In this document: positions 33,798 to 41,925 of the stretch, one piece after another | How the letters are laid out: each line of letters opens with the position of its first letter | Numbering within the stretch: position 1 is the first letter of the stretch | Source of the DNA: CAYZFD01 sp964477735 | Lineage (GTDB): Bacteria > Bacteroidota > Bacteroidia > Flavobacteriales > Flavobacteriaceae | NCBI GenBank assembly: GCA_964477735.1 | Contig: CAYZFD010000008.1 | Coordinates: 1 to 49,504, forward strand | DNA: 49,504 bases | Reading direction: 5' to 3' | Position numbers and translations under genes: made by a program | Notes under the pieces: model-generated | The model's database searches: none | What the model saw: the letters and a program-made list of their open reading frames with translations, nothing else | Told to the model about the DNA's origin: nothing

Positions 33798-34928
33798 TTA
33801 AGGTGTTTGATAAACCCTCACATAGTCAACTTCCATCGTTGAAGCACTAAAGTTGCTATCTATTTCACCACCAAAAACCCCGCCCATGGCTATGTTCAGC
33901 AAAAGATACTGTGCTTTATTGAATGGCCAAGTGTTGTCGTTTTTGGTTTCGGGAAAATAGGTGTAGCGCTCAATGCCATCAACCGAAAAAATAATCTTTT
34001 CGGAAGTCCAGTTAACTTCATAAATATGAAAATCATCGGAAACCCCTGATACTTGATGAGAAAAAGTATTCACTGTGCCCCCATAACTAGATGGCGTGTG
34101 AATCGAATGGTGAATTTTATTTTGGTCCTTACCCGCATGCTCCATAATGTCAATTTCGCCACAAGCAGGCCACCCCGCAGTATTGATATTGTCGCCCAAC
34201 ATCCAAATCGCAGGCCATGTTCCCACCCCTATTGGTAATTTTGCTCTGACTTCAACCCTTCCGTATGTAAAACTATATTTTCCGTGAGACTTTAGTCGTG
34301 CCGAAGTATAGGAAGCGCCATCATAACTTTCTTTCAACGCCTTGATGATGAGTTTACCGTCTGCGACTTCCACATTGGCGGATCTGCTGGTATAATATTG
34401 TTTTTCCTCATTGCCCCAGCCACAAAGATTCGGACATCCTGTTCCTATATCATAAGTCCATTTACTAGAATCGGGAGCACCATCCGTATTAAACTCATCA
34501 AACCATACCAGCTGCTCCTGAGAATCTACTTTTATGGTTATAGATTCTGAAACACTGGCCGAATGACCCGTGGATGAATAAGCCAAAACGGTGACCGTAT
34601 AGTCTTTTGTTCCAACAGCCGTAAATGTGTACTCAGCACTTCCTGTTGTATTTTCGACAGTGTCTCCAGTGCCAAAGCGAAAACTGTAGCTTTTGGCATT
34701 GGTAGCCGTGATGCTACATTGAATTACTCCAGAACCATCACCATAGGGATTCGAAGCGTCTTTTCCTTGTATATTGACTGTTAGCGCAAGATTAGTCGGC
34801 ACAATTTGTGAGGGTTCCCCGCCCCCTCCCGATGGGTTATCAGGAGTTTCTGATCCGCCGTCACCACCACAAGAAAAAAGGGTGAGAAGAAGAAAAGAAG
34901 CAATATATGTGGAAATAGATTTTAGCAT
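33798..34928 (-). CDS. GH16 endo-beta-1,3-glucanase (laminarinase) lipoprotein with N-terminal PKD-type module
   Basis: The 376-residue protein starts with a lipoprotein signal (IASFLLLTLFSC) followed by a Gly/Ser/Pro-rich linker typical of surface export. Residues about 45-130 form a PKD-like module containing DASNPYGDGSG, and 140-376 are the GH16 jelly roll. The catalytic motif GEIDIMEH gives nucleophile Glu258, Asp260 and acid/base Glu263. GTWPAIWMLGDN and CGWGNEEKQYYTS are also laminarinase-like. It probably cuts laminarin at the cell surface. It is the last gene of the SusC-SusD block, 50 bases after the neighbouring lipoprotein, with which it shares its PKD module. Confidence 0.93.
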   Translation of the reverse strand: MLKSISTYIASFLLLTLFSCGGDGGSETPDNPSGGGGEPSQIVPTNLALTVNIQGKDASNPYGDGSGVIQCSITATNAKSYSFRFGTGDTVENTTGSAEYTFTAVGTKDYTVTVLAYSSTGHSASVSESITIKVDSQEQLVWFDEFNTDGAPDSSKWTYDIGTGCPNLCGWGNEEKQYYTSRSANVEVADGKLIIKALKESYDGASYTSARLKSHGKYSFTYGRVEVRAKLPIGVGTWPAIWMLGDNINTAGWPACGEIDIMEHAGKDQNKIHHSIHTPSSYGGTVNTFSHQVSGVSDDFHIYEVNWTSEKIIFSVDGIERYTYFPETKNDNTWPFNKAQYLLLNIAMGGVFGGEIDSNFSASTMEVDYVRVYQTP

Positions 34929-34978
34929 ATTAAAAAGCAGGGCTAATGAATAGCCCTGCTAAGATAGGTATTAAACAA

Positions 34979-35848
34979 TTAATTGACTTTTATAAACTTA
35001 AAATACCAAGCGGCTTCGGGCACTCCAGCGTTAAAACCTTGTATGGTTACCTCTAGGGTGTTTGCGCTGCTGTCATAGGTATATTTATAAGTAATGGTGT
35101 TTCCAACAGGCGCACCGTCTTCAGCAGTGTTGTGCACTTTAGCAAGCCCTAAATAGGCCCCTAACCCATTCAGCACAATGTAGTCTTGCGTAATGGAAAA
35201 GGTTGCGGGATTGGTGCCATTGTGAGGCGCTACGGGAGTGCCACACATTTCATTGGCGGCGCCTTGCCATGTTTCTAGCCAAGTCGTGTCACCCACAACA
35301 TTCTGAAAAGTACCATCCTGGTTGAAGACATACAAGTCATCAAATAAACAAGCTCTAACAGTGGGTACATTAGCATCTGATGACCACCAACTGTAATTCC
35401 CCAAAGCTGGCCCTACGCCCAAGGATCCGGCCTCAGGAGCAAGTTTCCATGATCCATAAAAATTTGGATCGGGCTTAAAGTCAACGAAAACTTCTATTTC
35501 TTGTGAAATAGATGAAGTCGTTCCTCCTGCACCTATAGCAATCGCAGTCACTACATATTTGGCGACTCCTGTTTTGGTTAAGGTCACTTCTTTTGAGCCA
35601 CCAGCAGCCAACACTTCAGATCCGTCAATCGAAAATTTATAACTGATGGCATCGTTTGCTGTTGCTGTAAGGGAAACTTTTCCAGAGCCATCACCATAGG
35701 GGTTACTAGCATCAGCCCCAACCAAAGCTACGGTGAGCTGTACATTTGAAGGCGCTGTAACATCACCAAACTCGTAATTTTCTTTATCACAACTTATTAG
35801 AAAAAAAGTGGCAATAAAAAATGTAATACTAAAATTTATTTTTTTCAT
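34979..35848 (-). CDS. PKD-type surface glycan-binding lipoprotein candidate
   Basis: The 289-residue lipoprotein (FIATFFLISC) has a module at about 30-125 that is clearly related to the one in the GH16 neighbour (DASNPYGDGSG, then TATANDAISYKFSIDG). About 160 residues of a second domain follow, starting FKPDPNFYGSWKLAPEAGSLGVGP and rich in Trp, Tyr and Gly, which fits carbohydrate binding. There is no catalytic motif. Its place just after SusD and the first lipoprotein is where PULs keep SusE/F-like binding proteins. Binding to beta-1,3-glucan is inferred from context. Confidence 0.75.
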   Translation of the reverse strand: MKKINFSITFFIATFFLISCDKENYEFGDVTAPSNVQLTVALVGADASNPYGDGSGKVSLTATANDAISYKFSIDGSEVLAAGGSKEVTLTKTGVAKYVVTAIAIGAGGTTSSISQEIEVFVDFKPDPNFYGSWKLAPEAGSLGVGPALGNYSWWSSDANVPTVRACLFDDLYVFNQDGTFQNVVGDTTWLETWQGAANEMCGTPVAPHNGTNPATFSITQDYIVLNGLGAYLGLAKVHNTAEDGAPVGNTITYKYTYDSSANTLEVTIQGFNAGVPEAAWYFKFIKVN

Positions 35849-35858
35849 GTTTAATCGT

Positions 35859-37120
35859 TTAAAGTTGCGTTAAATCATCAATATATATGGTAAAGTTTGC
35901 AGTGCCATCTCCTGCCGTGCCGTTGTCCATAATTAGAACAGNNNNNNNNNNNNNNNNNNNNNNNNNNNNNNNNNNNNNNNNNNNNNNNNNNNNNNNNNNN
36001 NNNNNNNNNNNNNNNNNNNNNNNNNNNNNNNNNNNNNNNNNTCCTGATCGATATCATCAATGTAGAAAGTCCAATTGGCTGAACCGTCACCAACGGTTCC
36101 GATATCAAAGAAAAATACAATTTTTTGATATGTTTTAGAGGTATCTAGACTGCTAAAATCGAATGTAAGCTCTTCCCAAGTATTGGCAGTGGTGATGGTT
36201 TGAGATACCTCACCGAACACTGCTCCGTCACTGATGTTTTCTAATTTCATTAAAAGATTCACCCCAGCGCGTGGCGACCAAACTTTGAGTTTCATTTGGT
36301 TTTTTGAAGAAAAATCTATTGGGTTTGTGGTGATAATCACATTCCCAGCCCAATTTTCGGGACCGCCCTTAACCACCTTGGCCACAGTTTCGGAAAGATT
36401 AATGCCAGATTTATCAGGGTTGGCTGTAATTTCATGTCCTGTGCCTCCAAAATCAAAGAAAACGGTTGAGTCGAAAATTTCAAAATCGATTGGCAGTTTG
36501 GTTTCAGAGAAAATGGTGATCTCCTCGGTGTGCTCTGTTGTAGCCGCTCCACCGCTATAGGCCACCACTTTGATGGTGTAGGTGCCAACAGTGCTGTAGG
36601 TGTGAGTAGCCACTTCTCCCGCATTGATCTGGATGGGGTCTGCATTGGGATCTTCACCGAAATATACAAGATAATATGCGGCATAGTCTGCGCTAGCTTC
36701 TACACTTAACTCGAAAGTGTTCGATTGGTTGATTGTCGTGGTGACCGTTAAGTTTTCAGGGGCTCTAAACGACACTTGCAAAGGAAAAGTTGCAGTGGTT
36801 TTTAGTCCATTCAATCCATAGGCCGTCACCACAACTTCATAGGTGCCTTCGGCATAGACATGACTGGCCGTTTCTCCTGTTTTCATCAGATCACTCTTTG
36901 GAGAACTGTCTCCAAAGTCTATGTCAAAGCTATAAGCAGCAGTGGCCGAGGGGGTAATGGTAACATTCCCCGTGTTGTCTTGTGTAATTTGAAAAAGTGC
37001 AGCAATATCTGAGGGTGCTTGCACAGTTTCTGTGAAATCAACAAACTTATCATCTTCATTACAGCCCCAAAACAATGCTAGAGCCATTACTGAAGTTAAA
37101 AAAATCTTTAATGTTTTCAT
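35859..37120 (-). CDS. SusE-position lipoprotein with PKD repeats and carbohydrate-binding-like domain, interrupted by a 100-N gap
   Basis: The lipoprotein signal is FLTSVMALALFWGC. Two PKD-like domains follow (about 35-120 and 120-205), then a CBM-like domain (about 208-360) ending GDGSANWTFYIDDID. After the gap at 35942-36041 the minus strand reads MDNGTAGDGTANFTIYIDDL and stops at 35859-35861. That is a diverged copy of the same domain end, so the real protein probably has two tandem CBM-like domains, and one, about 130 residues, is largely missing. The frames on either side differ because the N-run is a placeholder. Likely a surface glycan-binding protein; SusD is 16 bases upstream. Confidence 0.78.
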
Positions 37121-37136
37121 TTCGTTCTAAGTAAAA

Positions 37137-38603
37137 TTAATAGTTGCTGTTTTGTGTTAAGCCCGAAATGTCAACTTCTTGTTGAGGGATCGGGAATACT
37201 TCGTGTTTTCCAACAACGAATCCTGGTAGTTTAGATGAGGCTTCACCAGTTCTGACCAAGTCGAAAAATCGATGTCCTTCCATGGCCAATTCGAGTCTTC
37301 GCTCATTCCAAATGGCTGTGACTAGAGCTGGTCCTGCTGCATTAATGTTATGGGCCGTATCTCCAAAAGCACGTGCTCTGACTTGGTTTAAATATCCAAG
37401 GGCTTTGGGCTCGTCTGGGGTTGCTTTTCGAGCATTAGCCTCAGCGGCCATTAGCAACACGTCTGCATAGCGAATAGCTCGATAGTTTGAGGCGTAATTC
37501 AGCTCTAACTGTGCCCCACTTTCACCGGCTCTAGGAATGTATTTATTGTTGAAATACCCTGTGTGTTCATAGCCTTTTTTAAATGTTGCACCAGTGCTGC
37601 TCGCCCAGGCTTCGATGTCGAGCAGGGTTGGTGCCTTTCGGCTATCACCACTTTCATAGGCGTCAAACAAGTCTTTTGTGGGCACATTAAAGCTCCATCC
37701 ACTGGCATAGGTTGGACCGTTATAGCCACGAATTCCATGATGAATTACCATAAAATTACCTTCTGTACCTTGAGGAACAAATCCCCAATCCCACCAGTTG
37801 GAATTGTTGGTGTGTTGAATTTCGAGAACTGCTTCTGCACCATTTTCTCCTGTTTTAAGAAAAATATCCTCAAAATCTTGAACTAGGGTATAAACTCCAA
37901 TAACGTTTTCCAAAGCCGAGGCAGCCAGCTCAAACTTATCTTGGTAGAGCAAAACTTTTCCTAACAATGCATAGGCAGCGTATTTTGTAACCCTTCCTTT
38001 TTGAGATTGACTTGCTGGAAGCGCACTCGCAGCAGCTCCTAGATCTTGTTCAATCGAGGTATAGACTTCGGCTTTAGGCGTTCTTGAATATTTTCCTGAG
38101 TCGTCGGCACTTAACCTTTTTTCGGGAAGTAAGGGAACATCCCCGAAAATTTTAACGAGCTCGAAATAAAAATAGGCCCTTAAAAATTTTGTTTCTGCAA
38201 CAAGCTCGTCTTTCCTAGAGGTGGTCAACTTATCTATATTTTGAAGAATATAATTGGCTCTGTTGATGCCTTCATACATAAACTTCCAAATGGAGGTTAG
38301 CTGGTCATTCTCAGGATCGTGTAAGAAGTCATCTATTTTTTGAAGTCCAACAACATCGGTTGCACTTTCTCCTCCACAAAGTGAGTTGTCGGAGGCAATA
38401 TCACCAATCATAATGTTGTAGAGGCCCCATTGCAGAACGTCATAGGTTCCAACAAGAGCATCCTCGAAATCTTGAGGAGTTCGAAAATACACACTTGCAT
38501 CAATTTGGTGTGTGTCTTTGGCGTTAAATTCTACATAATCTTCACAGCTAAAAATGAAGAGGCTTATAAAGATCCATGTGAGTTTGTTTATTATCGTTTT
38601 CAT
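37137..38603 (-). CDS. susD: SusD/RagB-like nutrient-binding lipoprotein
   Basis: The 488-residue lipoprotein (signal WIFISLFIFSC) sits as a lid on the SusC pore. It has the SusD N-terminal TPR-like helices (YFRTPQDFEDALVGTYDVL, NRANYILQNIDKL, ETKFLRAYFYFELVKIFGDVPLL) and the C-terminal SusD signature YADVLLMAAEANAR, then LGYLNQVRARA and WNERRLELAMEGHRFFDLVRTG. It lies 10 bases downstream of SusC, the standard pair order. The glycan is probably beta-1,3-glucan from the neighbouring GH16, GH17 and GH149-like genes. Confidence 0.96.
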   Translation of the reverse strand: MKTIINKLTWIFISLFIFSCEDYVEFNAKDTHQIDASVYFRTPQDFEDALVGTYDVLQWGLYNIMIGDIASDNSLCGGESATDVVGLQKIDDFLHDPENDQLTSIWKFMYEGINRANYILQNIDKLTTSRKDELVAETKFLRAYFYFELVKIFGDVPLLPEKRLSADDSGKYSRTPKAEVYTSIEQDLGAAASALPASQSQKGRVTKYAAYALLGKVLLYQDKFELAASALENVIGVYTLVQDFEDIFLKTGENGAEAVLEIQHTNNSNWWDWGFVPQGTEGNFMVIHHGIRGYNGPTYASGWSFNVPTKDLFDAYESGDSRKAPTLLDIEAWASSTGATFKKGYEHTGYFNNKYIPRAGESGAQLELNYASNYRAIRYADVLLMAAEANARKATPDEPKALGYLNQVRARAFGDTAHNINAAGPALVTAIWNERRLELAMEGHRFFDLVRTGEASSKLPGFVVGKHEVFPIPQQEVDISGLTQNSNY

Positions 38604-38613
38604 CGTCTTTATT

Positions 38614-41600
38614 TTAGAAGGTTAGATTAAGTCCAAGTGTCCAAATGCGAGGAATGGGATAGGCACCCCTATCGATTCCAGTATCTAATACACCCGATGA
38701 TATTTCTGGTTCAATGCCGCTGTAGTTGGTGAAGGTGAAGGCGTTCTTCACCTGAGCATACAAGCGCAATTGCTCAACACCCCATCCTTCGATGGCGTTT
38801 TGAGGGATATTATACCCCAACTGAATGTTTTTGATTCTCACAAAACTTCCATCTTCGACATATCTATCGGAGGCTCGTCGGTTGTTGTTCCCATCAACAA
38901 AGCTCACGCGAGGTTCTGTGTTGCTGGTTCCTGCTCCTCGCCATCTGTTGAGTACAGAAGCAAATTTGTTTGTGTAGTTCAAGTTTCGGTCATATGCTCT
39001 GTAAATATCATTGCCAACAGAAGCATAGGTAAACACGTTGAGATCAAAATTGTAGAGTTTTAAGGCCATGTTCCACCCCAGCGTAAATTCTGGGAAAGGA
39101 TTTCCAATTTCGGTGCGGTCCTTGTCATTGATGACACCGTTTCCGTCAACATCAACATAGCGAATGTCTCCAGGTTGGGCATTGGGTTGGGTGGCATGGG
39201 CATCGACTTCGGCTTGGTTTTGGAAAATTCCATCTGTTTTATAACCAAAGAAGTAGCCCGGCGCATAGCCCTCCTCAAAACGCGTGAGGTTGGTATAGGG
39301 AATCCCATACCCAGATCCCCATATAAATTTGTCTCCATTGTTGATGGCATCGACTTTATTCACAGCAGTAGTGAAATTCACTGTGGTATCTACATTAAAG
39401 TTCTCAGTAATATCGGATTTATAACCCACAGACAAATCAAATCCTTTGGTGCTGGTATCGCCAATGTTTGAGGCTGGATAGACAGGGATTCCCAAATAGA
39501 GAGAAAGAGTTGGGTTGAAGAGCAGGTCAGTGGTATTTTTTTCAAAATAGTCTGCCGTAATCGAGAATTTGTTGTCGAACAATCGAGCATCAAAACCTAT
39601 GTTGGCTTGCACTTGTGACTCCCAAGACACATCATTATTTGGAATGGTGAGCAAGGTTGATCCAGCCACAATTTGGCCATCATAAGTGTATTTAGGAAAT
39701 GTTGAAATGAGTGACAACTGAGGGGTAATGTTGTCATTTCCTATGGTTCCATAACTTCCTCTAATTTTTAGGAAATTGATGAATGGGCTATTGAAGAAAT
39801 CTTCATCGGAAATAATCCACCCCAACGAACCTGAAACAAAATTGGCAAATTTATTGTTGGCTCCAAACACCGTTGATCCGTCTCTACGGAACACAACTGA
39901 AGCCAAATATTTTTCTTTATAATTGTAAAGGATACGGGCAAATGAGGAAATATTCTTTTTCAAATAATTCATAGAGCTGGAAGTCTGCGAATCGGCATCG
40001 CCGGTGGCGGCACTCACCGCTGCATAGTCCCATGAATTGTAGGGCACATCAACAGCGTTGGCATACACGCCATTTCCTGATTGTCTTTGCAAAGACAATC
40101 CAAGCACTGTTTCGAAATTGTGATCTTCCCACAAACTAAAATTGTAATTGGCAAAGGCCTCATAAGTGAAAGAAAAATAGTTTACAGAAGATTCTGAAAC
40201 CCGACTGTGGGTGGAATTCACTGTGCCATCGGTGCCAACAGTAACGATAGGTGAGAGGTCTGGATGGGCGTTGGTAGCATTGTGACCTACACCATAAAAC
40301 ACCAAAGGCTGAAAAGTTTTTCCAACCACATTGGCAAAAGTGTAACCGAAACGAGAATTCAGTTTGAGGTTTTTCAACACATCATACTGAAGTTCTAATT
40401 TTCCAAACAGTTTATTGGTATTGCCTTCATTATAGGTATTGTCAATTTGCGCAAGTGGGTTGATGATTTCTTGGGTGATGGTGCTGCTAATCCCAAAATT
40501 TCCTGAAGCATCGTAGGGCTTCACCGTGGGATCAAAATTTAGCGCATTCGACAACACAGATCCTATATTGTTTTCAGAAACACCACTTCCTTTAATATTG
40601 GTATAGCTAGTGTTGAGAATCACTTTCAAACGTTCTGAAATTTGATTGCTGAAATTGGCCGTAAGGCTGGCTCTATCAAAAAAAGATTTGCTTCCACCGG
40701 CCACGACTCCTTCTTGTCCGAAGAAACCAGCGGAAAGAAAATAGGTCGATTTGTCTGTTCCTCCAGAAACTGATAGGTTGTGGTTGGCAACAGGCGCATC
40801 CACAAAGATTTCGTCTTGCCAGTTAGTCCCTTCTCCTAAAGCTGTGATGTCGGGATAAATTAAACTTCCTCCCGATGCCACACTGCCTTCATTTAGGATG
40901 GCCGCATATTCCGTAGCGTTCAACACATCTACTCTTCTATTCACTTCTTGGATGGCATAGGAACTGTTGAAATTGAAAACAGGCTTTTGGTTTTGGTAGC
41001 CCGTTTTGGTGGTTACCAATATCACGCCATTACCGCCGCTAACTCCATAAATGGCCGCCGTAGCCGCATCTTTAAGGACATCGACTTTCTGAATATCTGC
41101 TGGATTTAGGGCATTTAAATCGTCAAGAGTTTGCGGAACCCCGTCAATCACCACCAGAGGGTCTGTCCCAGAGTATGAGGGAATCCCTCTAACCAAAACC
41201 AAAGGCTTGGCACCTGGCGATCCACTAGCAACAACATTTACTCCAGTAGCTTGCCCTTGTAAGGCTTCCTCAGCTCTTAGTGGTGCTAAAGTTTCCAGGG
41301 CTTTCTTACCCACTGATGCAACAGCTCCGGTCACATTTCGTGTTTTTTGAGTACCGTAACCCACCACTACCACTTCTTCAAGTTCATCGGTAGCGACTTG
41401 GAGTTGGACGTTAAAGGTGGTGGTAGTGCCAACAGTAATCGATTGGGTTTGATAACCAATGTAGGAGAACTGCAAAACATCATTAGCATTGATGTTTGCC
41501 AGTGAAAAATTGCCATCAAAATCAGTGGTGGTGCCTAAGTTTTTACCTTCCACCAAAATGGTCACCCCAGGCAAGGGCAACTGGTTTTCGGCATCTGTTA

Positions 41601-41688
41601 CAGATCCTGAAATGTTTTGCTGGGCTACAACAAATAAGGTGTTGCAGAGCAGCAGTAAGGTTTTTAAAATAGTTCTAGTTGAATTCAT
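38614..41688 (-). CDS. susC: SusC/RagA-type TonB-dependent outer-membrane transporter
   Basis: The 1024-residue protein has a signal peptide (LLLLCNTLFVVAQQ), then a carboxypeptidase-D-like plug extension (ISGSVTDAENQLPLPGVTIL, then TTTDFDGNFSL). The TonB-box region (EEVVVVGYGTQKT), the plug (LVVIDGVPQTLDDLNALNPA, VLKDAATAAIYG) and a long 22-strand barrel ending WTLGLNLTF follow. This is the importer for oligosaccharides captured by SusD. It heads the susC-susD-lipoprotein-GH16 transcript. The 237-base upstream region holds a LacI-type palindrome but no exact TAnnTTTG promoter, which fits activator-dependent expression. Confidence 0.97.
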   Translation of the reverse strand: MNSTRTILKTLLLLCNTLFVVAQQNISGSVTDAENQLPLPGVTILVEGKNLGTTTDFDGNFSLANINANDVLQFSYIGYQTQSITVGTTTTFNVQLQVATDELEEVVVVGYGTQKTRNVTGAVASVGKKALETLAPLRAEEALQGQATGVNVVASGSPGAKPLVLVRGIPSYSGTDPLVVIDGVPQTLDDLNALNPADIQKVDVLKDAATAAIYGVSGGNGVILVTTKTGYQNQKPVFNFNSSYAIQEVNRRVDVLNATEYAAILNEGSVASGGSLIYPDITALGEGTNWQDEIFVDAPVANHNLSVSGGTDKSTYFLSAGFFGQEGVVAGGSKSFFDRASLTANFSNQISERLKVILNTSYTNIKGSGVSENNIGSVLSNALNFDPTVKPYDASGNFGISSTITQEIINPLAQIDNTYNEGNTNKLFGKLELQYDVLKNLKLNSRFGYTFANVVGKTFQPLVFYGVGHNATNAHPDLSPIVTVGTDGTVNSTHSRVSESSVNYFSFTYEAFANYNFSLWEDHNFETVLGLSLQRQSGNGVYANAVDVPYNSWDYAAVSAATGDADSQTSSSMNYLKKNISSFARILYNYKEKYLASVVFRRDGSTVFGANNKFANFVSGSLGWIISDEDFFNSPFINFLKIRGSYGTIGNDNITPQLSLISTFPKYTYDGQIVAGSTLLTIPNNDVSWESQVQANIGFDARLFDNKFSITADYFEKNTTDLLFNPTLSLYLGIPVYPASNIGDTSTKGFDLSVGYKSDITENFNVDTTVNFTTAVNKVDAINNGDKFIWGSGYGIPYTNLTRFEEGYAPGYFFGYKTDGIFQNQAEVDAHATQPNAQPGDIRYVDVDGNGVINDKDRTEIGNPFPEFTLGWNMALKLYNFDLNVFTYASVGNDIYRAYDRNLNYTNKFASVLNRWRGAGTSNTEPRVSFVDGNNNRRASDRYVEDGSFVRIKNIQLGYNIPQNAIEGWGVEQLRLYAQVKNAFTFTNYSGIEPEISSGVLDTGIDRGAYPIPRIWTLGLNLTF

Positions 41689-41853
41689 GATAAATCAAAT
41701 GTTAATTACGAATTTTTGTAAATCTAATCTTAGAAAATGAGAAATGAACGATTTTTACCTATACAAAATACATACACAACAAAATTGTTGGGGTAAAATT
41801 ATGAGATCAGTGGTTTTACAGGGAATAAAAATTTTAGCTATGTGATTTCAAAA

Positions 41854-41867
41854 TGTAAGCGCTTGTA
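41854..41867. promoter_or_regulatory. Candidate LacI/CcpA-type operator upstream of susC
   Basis: TGTAAGCGCTTGTA contains the 8-base perfect palindrome AAGCGCTT, typical of LacI-family operators, in the gap between susC and its regulator. No LacI-family gene is in the window. The rest of 41689-41925 shows a small inverted repeat CAACA/TGTTG near 41779-41792 and nothing else I can name. Confidence 0.35.
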
Positions 41868-41925
41868 ATCTGATTTTTTAGGGTTTGTATAGGAAATGAT
41901 GTGGCAATTTTAACGTTTAGGCTTA

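Noticed and set aside
35933..36140. Frames reading across the second N-run
   Set aside because: The N length is a placeholder, so the frame beyond it is arbitrary. The true 3' end is read at 35859-35941.
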